A DNA stretch of 64,000 bases from Ralstonia insidiosa (GTDB lineage Bacteria; Pseudomonadota; Gammaproteobacteria; Burkholderiales; Burkholderiaceae), in the NCBI RefSeq assembly GCF_008801405.1, contig NZ_VZPV01000002.1:1054001-1118000 (forward strand). The letters are read 5' to 3'. Shown here in pieces: positions 37,801 to 43,280 of the stretch. The notes under the pieces were generated by a model. It was not told the origin of the DNA. It saw nothing but the letters and a program-made list of their open reading frames with translations, and ran no database searches. The position numbers and the translations under genes are program-made. Numbering within the stretch: the stretch's first letter is position 1; every line of letters begins with the position of its first letter.

Positions 37801-38213
37801 GCATCCGCGTGTCGGGCGATATCAACGTGGCAGCACTGCGCGTCGTGAATGCGGCCAACATCCAGGCGCAAGGCGAGTCGCGCGGCATCCCGACGGTGGC
37901 GCTGGTCAACGTGAGTGCGCTCAGCTCGGCCAGCGCGGCGGCCAACTCGGCCACGCAGGCGGCGCAAGACGTGATGCGCCAGCAGCAGGCCGCAGCGCGC
38001 AATGGGCTGCCGTCCATCATCACCGTGCAGGTGCTCGGCTACGGCGGAGCATGCGGTGGCGAGAACGGCGACGGCGCGCAGAAGGCACCGCCGCCCGAGC
38101 GTCAGGACCGCAGCAGCTACGACCCTGGCAGCGCCTTCCAGATGATCGGAAATGGTGATCTGACCGAGCGCCAGAAGATGCGGCTCACCGCTGCCGAACG
38201 CAAGAACCTGTGA
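25866..38213 (+). CDS. Giant filamentous-haemagglutinin-like exoprotein (TpsA), PdtA-like
   Basis: The ATG at 25866 gives 4115 residues (a TTG 12 bases upstream is an alternative). An extended N-terminal signal region ends near AHA-Q (about residue 50). The TPS secretion domain follows at about 120-330 (NWETYNVGRNTTVEYQQQSN, NRNGVIF in place of the usual NPNG motif). Thousands of residues of Gly/Ala/Thr/Val-rich beta-helix repeats come next. A conserved C-terminal part near 3600-3900 (ARRYLDAGNLVNPS, FARSVYFNELQAGGREYN) resembles the DUF3739 region of such proteins. I notice only three cysteines (FGCNPTSC and GGACGG). It would be exported by the TpsB encoded at 38501. Function is likely adhesion or a cell-surface role under phosphate limitation, by analogy with PdtA. 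Confidence 0.9.
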   Translation: MQPSQPAKSSSVPFLSHRRRAHDKRPVHTWRIKPLVQAAALTLLAASAHAQTRAFSGAWFAERGAAQNTAAATGRLPNGTPVALINDPQQQSQQARQQLQQSLANLNGVAAAIAAQQAAQNAARQAALSGSSDVPDGLADGGLKVDTNSLTRGWVNANAPVQSNKDGRVNVAIQQTADKAVLNWETYNVGRNTTVEYQQQSNWSVLNRVNDPNGRPSQIRGQIKADGTVLIVNRNGVIFTGSSQVDTRNLVAAAANVTDDQFRKGLYGDNATPTFTNAGGKIKVEAGAQISTRAPQSVTQGGGYVLLVGTEVENAGTITTPKGQTQLAAGDSFIIRKGVGTDGNSTSTTRGNEIAPQFVANSTAGYVVNNGLIAANQGDITLAGRDVAQNGVAISTTTVNTRGTIHLLNSATDTKGRVTVGPGATTAILIEQDAATALDSQRNALLQESATQDKLRADTAQGVFDNLSRLSDRRDLSRIEIVSGGDVLFADSSLSLATGGQIQVSAARRALVTDRARLDVGGAVGVQVSMESNNVQVNVQGNEQRDAPGNRDSGVLNNANVWIDRRRLIYVPAKPGVYDKDRYYTAGGLLEVGGYLDNTGHSIGEWAAQGGTIMLGGKEVVTQRGSSINLSGGSLDVQTGFLRQTFFKGRDGQLYDASSAPMDVLYTGVYQGFEAAHPRWGNKTTEYFYSPLIAPRQKLENGYTAGRDAGQLILSTPTAVVDGDIVSAVYNGPRQTQARSTSATDGYMQAQTAVAIPATLRIGRYDGYGLAGAYDTQVRIGDVAAIDPITLKDALSADRINTIQLDAQRLNDMGLGGLSIASQGNATIDKRLALADGGTVSVAASSIDVNADVVAHGGNVSLSNVLRVGNPTAQPTPLAKDGKSRIALAQGATVDVSGLWVNGALDPATVAGMAWLNGGSVSMEGVQGIALTSGSTIDVSSGAGILANGSVRGGKGGNVTLTANTPPNAPDVADGSSLQLGSTIKGYGVNGGGTLTVAADKVLISNGSGAQAGQLLLTPDFFRQGFSAYDVNGYRGLTVAPGTALNVEMPVYFVPDAARRVGTGVRPADVLTLWTPPVYQQDAVNAKLIQRGGASLTLQSNRLLNQLVGSQLQVGQGARIVVDPGQTVTLQTPGQITMDGAITAPGGTIKVLQMNQATVSPADYFDPQRSIWIGDHAVLDVAAKAVTAVDQFGRRYGVAGNGGTIAIGPNGPRANDGIEPAANAFIIIRPGAVLDASGAGAVVDVLQGAGQTLPTGLVTRQVALAGDGGTIALASYNGIHADGTMRAAAGGAGAAGGTLSVTLETPRYSTTPDSRPSPDMVVPRELLIGAVYRPALPVDFQPGKADPALAFGKTRIGVDRIGAGGFDALSVYADMVTFDGPVNLSLGRSLQIRSNALSSADAGSAVHLSAPYVRFDQTTVNALGGTLYPIVGGGTTAVTERLKLQNLSPLATKAALTVDANLIDLVFAYGAGAYGSFDQPIPNPPGQIARAGFGAMTLNSTGDIRVQSGGGGSRQLTLNAAQVYPVSSNNARLAATERITLGRSSTEIPNVPDSVFGTLSVFAPSIDQGGILRAPLGNLLLGTTSVSDLPTPTSRVRLLPGSLTSVSGAGLTLPYGGTSDGVTYTANGAPVSGAGSIDTFYSGVLRINGNSVDVAPGAVLDLSGGGVIAGAGFISGRGGSVDVLKTPFINANPAFTYSAQNNAVYAIVPGYRNAYAPFDAGADIASAGRQITIGTGVPELAPGVYTLLPAAYALLPGAYRVELGRTGTLLPTVSQVGAGTYLTSGTLGTANTGVQAALPTQIMLTPGNVVRRHSQYNETGYADFVRADANRFGNLRPLLPADGRTLQLLYGAPADGAPALKFAGSARFDGAPGGYGGSLMIDGSPIGGSPNIEVTPSGATPTAGFVSLDANALNAIGAPRMSIGGGTQLFDGSQRMLGGKAASVTLRSGAELKAREVLLIAQAGGVIVEDGARISTLGQGADTPYPSTDGYTFTTKSNLLAVSNGQLNVTQTAVAGASKGISIGQAELYGEGSLLFSTQGAGQLKLSDSARYGAKSLTLSMSSINIGEQTTLDSAASVLPNGLRLNQALLSRLLAGNAGIGVPKLENLLLTASQSVNFYGTVALNTIDPMTGRSSLASFVLNTPAIYGQGNSGDVATITTDKLIWNGLSDGVLRSGNNKAPSSLRPGGVIAGGAGTGSGTFNIVARDVVFGYGPFTQPDTQLTLDRLALGFSNFNVQASQRITSNNRNTLSVYQTQGAYQPTTGYQYSGGNLNLVTPLLTGDSGSINRFTAGGALTVSAPAGASPATVPGDALGAEIGLKGGSVNIASAIVLPSGRLTVSGDTGVALGDAARIDMAGRAVQMVDVTKYSSGGDVLIDSAHGNVSQAAASLIDVSAQNNRAGSVSVTALDAAAGRVDLAGTIRGGTSGRYDAGGTDVLWQPGSVDVRAQTLNDFAGLNQRLTSGGVTGARSFQIKQGDLVVGDELKANTINASVDGGSLIVNGRVDASGEQPGTIRLAARNGLTLGAGAVLDAHGTRLRVDSYGLPIDAPNRGIVDLRATDGRLTLTPGAVIDVRAADTVARGTVSLSAPRIGADTQGDIAIDAAGPLDIRGARSVAVYGFRRYDNAPLDTSPSVDGKPSQVITQDWLDGIHADSQRYINAAWTNGDLQARLAGLRAAGSAYHLRPGVEIVSATADGNLAVKGDLDFSGYRYGPNADANVRGSGEPGAVVVRAGGKLQVFGSVTDGFAPPPTTPDERGWALTMGLNPYSNDIVVPRTGISLADGTTFPAGAVLNYDVPLKQLVLPANYVLPVRVTLRANVTLPAGTVLQAAVRDSTGKVLYAAGTALRQDAVLRSGMMLDPGSIVGSTLSVMRLTWPKGVPLAVASGKPTLDGALALKVGAVIPGATDVKLPGGVQFVNLRDVVGGSQGKNWAVASMLPGGSDSWSMRLVSGADTRAADSRATRPDAKQNGDLVLGDAHGSSDVRQTSGGLYWLPGNSSGKKPFEPVSPDDEFGCNPTSCINLPAGDVLVPRFPLFSVLRTGTGDLDLVSGGSIDMRSAYGIYTAGTQSAAMRSSDGRNLYNQPRGVELSNSGTTVLGPAGTVFEPFVNGDPATSLYQAWYPERGGNVLLSAQGAILGRTQGRTNDGSVRSNNNPGDWLWRQGGAESGLPTAWWVNFGTYVYPINGTGAPSPTSASALTPFVTGFTGIGTLGGGNLQVTAGSDAGMLSNPNAGAMPASQALNLGIASTGRLGADGKLVLTGGGDLLLRVGGAINPIERTSAVGSVSQDSSGVLTNLRGNIRVDAGSIGRLDLTYGKTTTSDPRGVDRFAANDATPFGGVVVVPGDANVDLSTRRDLVLSGAADAGRLVQPVATPYLPTVGGVLAPQPGGGYSWFSLWTDRTALNLFSAGGNLAPTTQTAAPATTATDVGGATDSRFVYPGTLRAVSARGGIYYGAGQDLSTSLVLAPSPSGQLEILANGSLYANGYAISQSGAAQSALATPFHPGFRGYAIGTPGPLVNNTSPESSLPRGVDGTPLFTFGADTASGVLHAKDTKPARFYAVNGDIVGLRTGEILDFTRGGTDSSPKSQSTWYVAAKPVWIVAGRDIVGAGTPPGTSTNSGWGPTSTGNLLLNNNPNDISVVSAGRDILFGNFRVAGPGTLEVTAGRNLYQADKGLLESIGRIGTAISVSPDDRGSGAGISVMAGAGAAGADFTTFARRYLDAGNLVNPSAPLADQTGKVAKTYEKELLNWLQARFDYKGTQDGALAFYLGLPPEQQRVFARSVYFNELQAGGREYNDPTSRRFGSYLRGRQAIASLFPDKDAQGRPIQRDGTITMFGPSGIRTDFGGGIQTLTPGGKLIVGVEGLAPPATSGLLTQGAGDIQIYSKDSVLLGLSRIMTTFGGGILVWSAEGDINAGRGSKTSLLYTPPLRVYDNAGNVTLSPQVPSSGAGIATLNPIPEVPRGDVDLIAPLGTVDPGEAGIRVSGDINVAALRVVNAANIQAQGESRGIPTVALVNVSALSSASAAANSATQAAQDVMRQQQAAARNGLPSIITVQVLGYGGACGGENGDGAQKAPPPERQDRSSYDPGSAFQMIGNGDLTERQKMRLTAAERKNL

Positions 38214-38286
38214 TGCCGTAAGCGGGCAGCAAGCGTTCTTCATCACGTCGTCATCGCGCAGTCATACATCGCGCGATGCTCTCTCA

Positions 38287-38324
38287 CTCTGCGGCGCATC
38301 CAAACATGTGGATGCGCCGCAGAG
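38287..38324. terminator. Perfect 15-bp hairpin between tpsA and tpsB
   Basis: CTCTGCGGCGCATCC (38287-38301) and GGATGCGCCGCAGAG (38310-38324) pair perfectly around an 8-base loop. No T-run follows (CCCCTTCCC), so it is not a canonical intrinsic terminator. It may attenuate transcription, stabilise the tpsA mRNA 3' end, or lower tpsB output relative to tpsA. Confidence 0.6.
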
Positions 38325-38500
38325 CCCCTTCCCATAAGGCTTGATGGCGTGTGTTCGATCACGCGATGCCGTGTCGCGCCTCGCTTCATGAAGCTTGCGT
38401 GACATCACAAAATGTTTGCGGATTTGCATTTCAGCAAACGTCATTCCTGTGAAGACCGACGGCTGGCCAACGACACAGTCGCACGTCGCACAACACACGA

Positions 38501-40177
38501 ATGAATGCCGAATCGGCACCGAGCCAACGCATGTCCCAATTCAAACAACGCCGCAAACAACGCAGGTCTGCGGGGAGTGTCCGGCTGGCGATGCTGTCGC
38601 TGCTGATGCCGGGCGTGGTCCTGGCGCAAGAGCCACCGGCGCCCGTTGCCGCACCGGTTGCAGCGCCGTCTTCCGAGGCTGCATCGCAACGCAAGGTCAA
38701 CATCAATGAGTACGTCGTGCGCGGCAACACCACGCTCGACATCCGCACCATCGAGAAGACCGTCACACCGTTTCTTGGTCCGGATCGCACGCTCAAGGAC
38801 ATTGAAGACGCGCGCGCCGCACTGCTGGCGGTGTATCAGGCCAAGGGCTATCAGTCTGTCTATGTGGATCTGCCAGAACAGCAGGTGACGGGCGGCGTGG
38901 TGATCCTGCAGGTGAACGAAACACGTGTGGGCCGCGTGCGCGTGACGGGCGCCGAGTACACCTCGCCGCGTTTGGTGCGTGAAGGCGTGCCTGCACTGCA
39001 GGAAGGCAAGGTGCCGGATTTCACGCAGGCGCAGACGGAGCTGTCGACGCTCAACCGGGCCGATCGCCAAGTGATTCCGGTGGTGCGTCCGGGGTCGGTG
39101 CCCGGCACGATGGATGTCGACCTGAAGGTGGACGACAAGTCGCCAGTGCACGCCAGCATCGGCCTGAACAATGACCGCAGTGCCGAGACGCGCCCGTTGC
39201 GGATGACGGCCTCGGTCAGCCACGACAACCTGTGGCAGCTCGGGCACCGTGCGTCGCTGTCGTTCTTTGGGGCACCGCAGGATTTCAGCCAGGCGCGTGT
39301 GTGGTCGGGTGCATACACCGCACCGATTCCCGATACGAACTGGAGCCTGGAGTTCTCGGGCTACAAGTCCGACAGCAACGTTGCCACGACGGGCGGCACC
39401 AGCGTGCTGGGCAAGGGCCACGCCGTGGGCGTGAAAGCCAACTACGTACTGCCGACGGCGGGTGCGTGGTGGCAACAGATCGGCGTGGGAATCGATTTCA
39501 AAGACAACGCCGAGAGCCTGCGCTTTGGCAACACAAGCGACCACGTGCCGCTCAAGTACGCGCCCATCTCGCTGTATTACACGGGCTATCGCCAGAGCGA
39601 GCGTGACACGCTCAGCCTGAACCTGAGCGCCACTGCCGGTACGCGCAGCCTGTTCGGCTACGGCAGCGATGAGCGTGCATACGACTACAAGCGCGTGAAC
39701 TCGCGTTCGAGCTTCCTCGCTTTCAAGGCTGACGCCACCGAAACGCACACCTTCCAGGGCGGTTCACAAGCCGTGGTGCGTGTGGCAGGGCAACTGTCGG
39801 ATTCGCCATTGGTTTCCAGCGAGCAGTTTGCCGCCGGCGGCATGAGTAGCGTGCGTGGTTACCTGTCTGCGGAAGCGACGGGTGACTACGGTGCGCTGGC
39901 TTCGTTCGAGTGGCGGACTGCGCCGTACACGAAGTTCGCGCCCGCACTGGACGAAGTGCGCTTCTACCTTTTTACCGATGCCGCCTACCTGCGCTTGCGG
40001 CAGGCGCAGGTGGAGCAGGCGAGCAGCTTCTCGCTCCTCTCGCTTGGCTTTGGCACCAGTTTCAAGTTGACCGACTACGTGCGTGGCCGCCTGGAGTTCG
40101 GCTATCCGCTGCGCGACGGCCCCAGCACGCGTGCGCACACGCCGCGTGTGAACTTCAGCGTGAACGCCAGCTATTGA
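38501..40177 (+). CDS. TpsB outer-membrane transporter (FhaC/ShlB family)
   Basis: The 558-residue protein (ATG at 38531 is an alternative start) has a signal peptide ending near VLA-Q. Two POTRA domains lie at about 63-210 (VNINEYVVRGNTTLD; RVGRVRVTGAEYTS), followed by a 16-strand barrel. The signature SVRGYL loop motif is at about 450-455, and the C-terminal aromatic residue (NASY) needed for barrel assembly is present. It should secrete the adjacent TpsA. The gene is separated from tpsA by 287 bases containing a strong hairpin. Confidence 0.93.
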   Translation: MNAESAPSQRMSQFKQRRKQRRSAGSVRLAMLSLLMPGVVLAQEPPAPVAAPVAAPSSEAASQRKVNINEYVVRGNTTLDIRTIEKTVTPFLGPDRTLKDIEDARAALLAVYQAKGYQSVYVDLPEQQVTGGVVILQVNETRVGRVRVTGAEYTSPRLVREGVPALQEGKVPDFTQAQTELSTLNRADRQVIPVVRPGSVPGTMDVDLKVDDKSPVHASIGLNNDRSAETRPLRMTASVSHDNLWQLGHRASLSFFGAPQDFSQARVWSGAYTAPIPDTNWSLEFSGYKSDSNVATTGGTSVLGKGHAVGVKANYVLPTAGAWWQQIGVGIDFKDNAESLRFGNTSDHVPLKYAPISLYYTGYRQSERDTLSLNLSATAGTRSLFGYGSDERAYDYKRVNSRSSFLAFKADATETHTFQGGSQAVVRVAGQLSDSPLVSSEQFAAGGMSSVRGYLSAEATGDYGALASFEWRTAPYTKFAPALDEVRFYLFTDAAYLRLRQAQVEQASSFSLLSLGFGTSFKLTDYVRGRLEFGYPLRDGPSTRAHTPRVNFSVNASY

Positions 40178-40235
40178 ACGCGCTATCGCGCCACGTCTAA
40201 CCGCTTACCTGCTTTGTCTTCGGAGAGTTTCTGCC

Positions 40236-42086
40236 ATGCGACGCATTCTGTTTCTGCTCACGTTGCTGAGCGCCTTCCTGCCCGGCACCGCGCTGGCGTG
40301 GTGGCAGCCTGATTGGGCCTATCGCAAACCGATCACCGTGGATGCGGGCCCGCAAGGCGGTGCACTCAAGAGCGATGCCGGCCGCACGCCCGTGCTGGTG
40401 CGCCTGCACACCGGCAACTTTAGCTTTGACGGCACGAGCGAGAACGGCGCCGACCTGCGCTTTGTTGCCGCCGATGACAAGACCGTGCTGAACCACCAGA
40501 TCGAGCAGTTCGACCCGCTTCTGGGCATCGCGCTGGTGTGGGTGGATGTGCCGACAGTAACGACCGGCGCGCCGCAACGCATCTGGATGTACTACGGCAA
40601 CCGCAAGGCGCCGGCATCGGGCAACGGCCAACTGACTTTCGACCCGGACTACACCGCGGTCTATCACTTTGGTGAGACCGGCGCGCCGCCGCGTGACACG
40701 ACGGCCTACGGCAACCACGCGCAAACGCCCGTCACCACGCTGGATGGTGCGGTGATCGGCAAGGGTGCGCAGTTCAACGGCACGCCGCTGATGCTGCCGG
40801 CGTCCCCATCGTTGACCACGCAGGCCAATGGCACGTTCACGGTATCGGCGTGGGTGCGGCCTGAGAAGCTGGCGGCAGGGCAAGTCATCTACGCACGCCG
40901 CGATGGTGCCAACGAGTTTGTGCTCGGCGTGGACAACGGCGTGCCGTTTGTGCAGGTGAACGGCCAACGCAGTGCACCTGGCCAACCGGTGCGTGATGGC
41001 CAGTGGTCGCACGTGGCGGCTACCGCGGATGAGCAAGGTGTGCATCTGTATGTCAATGGCACGGTTGCGGCCACCTTGGAGGCACATCTGCCCGCGCTCA
41101 ACAGTGCGGCTGCCGTGGGCGGCGATGCACCGGGTGGCGCGGGGTTGAATCCGTTCAACGGTGCCATTGATGAACTGCGCTTGTCCAAGACGGCTCGCCC
41201 GGCGGGCTTGATTCAAGCCGATGCCATTGCACAAGGTGCCGAATCGCGCTTGGTGTCGATGGGCCCGGATGAGCAGCAAGCCGGCAAGAGTCACTTCGGC
41301 TTCATCCTCGCAGCCATGCCAGTCGACGCGTGGGTGGTGGTGTGCGTGCTGGGCCTGATGATGGCCGGATCGTGGGCCATCATGATCACCAAGAGCCGCT
41401 ACTACAGCACGGTGTCGCGCGCCAACGCACGCTTTATGGTGGTGTTCCGCGAGACGGCGGGCACGTCGCTCGATTCGCTGGTGCGCGGTGGCAAGGTGGG
41501 CGCTGATGTCCGACAGGATTCCTCGCTGTGGCGCCTGTACGAGATCGCCATCCGTGAGATGCAGTTGCGGCATGAGCGCGGCTTCGACATCAACGCCGTT
41601 TCTGCTGCCACCATCGCCGCCATTCGCGCCGCCATGGAAGGCGTGATGGTGCGCGAGAACGAGCGCATGGCGCGCCGCATGAACTGGCTGTCCACCACCA
41701 TTGAGGGTGCCCCGTACGTCGGCCTGTTCGGCACGGTGATCGGCATCATGCTGGTGTTCGTGGTGGCGGCCATGGCTGGCGCAGTGGACATCAACTCGGT
41801 GGCGCCGGGCATGGCTGCGGCACTGCTGTGTACCGCGGCTGGCCTGGGCGTGGCCATTCCCGCGCTGTTTGGCTACAACTGGCTCGCCTCGCGTTCCGAC
41901 GCCATTGCAGCGGACATGGCCGTGTTCGTGGACGAGTTCGCCACGCGCCTGGCGGAAGAGCACGGCGATGGTCGCGCCACCGTTGTACTGGGCGATACCG
42001 CGCCACGTGCTGCACACGCAGACCACCGCGCCGACACGTCGGGCGGCGGCTTTGTGGCCAGTCCGGCCGCGCCGCACCGCGAGTAA
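40236..42086 (+). CDS. ExbB/TolQ/MotA proton channel fused to DUF2341 and LamG domains
   Basis: The 616-residue protein starts after GGAGAG. A signal peptide (MRRILFLLTLLSAFLPGTALA) is followed by a DUF2341 domain (about 22-150) and a LamG/concanavalin A-like domain (about 150-345: FTVSAWVRPEKL, WSHVAATADEQGVHLYVNG). Three transmembrane helices of an ExbB/TolQ channel follow (about 360-385, 495-520 and 530-560). The conserved ExbB loop EGAPYVGLFGTVIGIM is present. The fusion puts a sugar-binding-like periplasmic module on the motor protein. With ExbD and TonB next door it forms a dedicated energy-transducing complex, matching the ExbB2 position of the P. aeruginosa Pdt cluster. Confidence 0.9.
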   Translation: MRRILFLLTLLSAFLPGTALAWWQPDWAYRKPITVDAGPQGGALKSDAGRTPVLVRLHTGNFSFDGTSENGADLRFVAADDKTVLNHQIEQFDPLLGIALVWVDVPTVTTGAPQRIWMYYGNRKAPASGNGQLTFDPDYTAVYHFGETGAPPRDTTAYGNHAQTPVTTLDGAVIGKGAQFNGTPLMLPASPSLTTQANGTFTVSAWVRPEKLAAGQVIYARRDGANEFVLGVDNGVPFVQVNGQRSAPGQPVRDGQWSHVAATADEQGVHLYVNGTVAATLEAHLPALNSAAAVGGDAPGGAGLNPFNGAIDELRLSKTARPAGLIQADAIAQGAESRLVSMGPDEQQAGKSHFGFILAAMPVDAWVVVCVLGLMMAGSWAIMITKSRYYSTVSRANARFMVVFRETAGTSLDSLVRGGKVGADVRQDSSLWRLYEIAIREMQLRHERGFDINAVSAATIAAIRAAMEGVMVRENERMARRMNWLSTTIEGAPYVGLFGTVIGIMLVFVVAAMAGAVDINSVAPGMAAALLCTAAGLGVAIPALFGYNWLASRSDAIAADMAVFVDEFATRLAEEHGDGRATVVLGDTAPRAAHADHRADTSGGGFVASPAAPHRE

Positions 42087-42095
42087 GGGGCCGCC

Positions 42096-42509
42096 ATGGC
42101 AAACGTGTCCCGCTTTGGGCCCAAGAAGCGCGCCAGCGGTATCAACATCACGCCGTTCGTGGATGTGCTGCTGGTGGTGCTGGTGATCTTCATCCTGACC
42201 AGCAACGCGAGCATTCCCGGTATCAAGGTCAACCTGCCGAAGGCCAGCGCGTCGGTAGCCCTGGAAAAGCCAAAAACCAAAGCCATCACCATCGACAACA
42301 ACGGGCAGGTGTTCCTGGATGCGTATCCGGTGACGCTGCCCGAGCTGGAAGACCGCCTGCGCACCGAGAAGGCCATCACGCCAGATTTTCCGGTGATTGT
42401 GCGTGGCGATTCGTCCGTGCAGTACGCCAAGGTGGTGGAGGTGCTCGACCTGCTGCGCAAGATCGAGCTCAACCAGATCGGTCTGGTAACCGGCAAGCCG
42501 GCGGCATAA
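42096..42509 (+). CDS. exbD: ExbD/TolR family protein
   Basis: The 137-residue protein has a short cytoplasmic N-terminus, one transmembrane helix with the essential proton-path Asp (NITPFVDVLLVVLVIFIL, Asp near 23) and a periplasmic ExbD domain. It partners the ExbB fusion encoded 9 bases upstream and the TonB encoded 13 bases downstream. Confidence 0.93.
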   Translation: MANVSRFGPKKRASGINITPFVDVLLVVLVIFILTSNASIPGIKVNLPKASASVALEKPKTKAITIDNNGQVFLDAYPVTLPELEDRLRTEKAITPDFPVIVRGDSSVQYAKVVEVLDLLRKIELNQIGLVTGKPAA

Positions 42510-42522
42510 GGGCGGCGCAACC

Positions 42523-43239
42523 ATGCAGCTCGACCTGAACCCGTCCGCGCCTACTGCCGATCCGCAACCTGCTTTCTGGCGGCGTTGGGGCGGCCATGTG
42601 ATCGGCGCCGTAGCGGTGCTGATCGTCGTGGCGGTGGTGTGGTATCTGCTCGCGGGCACGGCCAGCACCAAGCGTGAGGCTCCGTCCACGCCGATGCTCG
42701 TGCTGCAGCCGCCACCACCTCCGCCGCCTCCGCCACAGCCCGAAAAGCAACCTGAGCCTGACAAGGTGAAGCCCGAAGTGGTGGAGCCCAAGCCCGACCC
42801 CACCCCTGAAACACCCAAGCCTGCAGACGACACGCCCAACCCGGCGAAGGACCTGTCCGACCCCGTCACGATGAACGCCGACGGGCAGGCCGGCACTGAC
42901 GCCTTCGGTATCGGCGCAGGCAAGGGCGGGGGCATGAGCGGTACGGGTGCCGGCGGCGGCAATGCCACGTACGGCCGCTACTTCGGCTACGTGCTGCAGC
43001 AGGCCCTGTCGCGCGATGACCGCGTACGCCGCCTGGCGTTCCTGATGCAGGTGAACGTGTGGCTGGACCCGAACGGCCGCGTCACCCGCGTTGAGTTGGT
43101 GCACGGCAGCGGCAATGCCGACACCGACCAGGCCGTGCTCGCCTCCTTGCGCGCGATTGAGCGTGTGGATGAGCGGCCACCGGCTTCCCTGCAGTTTCCG
43201 CAGCGGGTGACGCTGCAAGGCAAACGGCCCGCCGGCTGA
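42523..43239 (+). CDS. TonB-type energy transducer
   Basis: The 238-residue protein has one transmembrane helix (about 25-45), a Pro-rich spacer starting with nine consecutive prolines followed by Glu/Lys/Pro repeats (about 62-105), a Gly-rich hinge, and a TonB C-terminal domain (about 150-230: MQVNVWLDPNGRVTRVELVHGSG). It forms the exbB-exbD-tonB operon. The outer-membrane client is not obvious, since no TonB-dependent receptor is encoded nearby; the STN-TonB_C sensor may interact with it. Confidence 0.9.
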   Translation: MQLDLNPSAPTADPQPAFWRRWGGHVIGAVAVLIVVAVVWYLLAGTASTKREAPSTPMLVLQPPPPPPPPPQPEKQPEPDKVKPEVVEPKPDPTPETPKPADDTPNPAKDLSDPVTMNADGQAGTDAFGIGAGKGGGMSGTGAGGGNATYGRYFGYVLQQALSRDDRVRRLAFLMQVNVWLDPNGRVTRVELVHGSGNADTDQAVLASLRAIERVDERPPASLQFPQRVTLQGKRPAG

Positions 43240-43280
43240 CAACGACACGCCGGCGCGCCAGGGCGGGCCGGCATTCCAGC

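Noticed and set aside
36495..38246. Minus-strand frame of 583 codons and others inside tpsA
   Set aside because: Antisense shadows of the giant TpsA frame; His/Arg-rich without recognisable domains.
40197..42968. Minus-strand frame of 923 codons
   Set aside because: Covers the ExbB, ExbD and TonB genes on the opposite strand, all of which are unambiguous.
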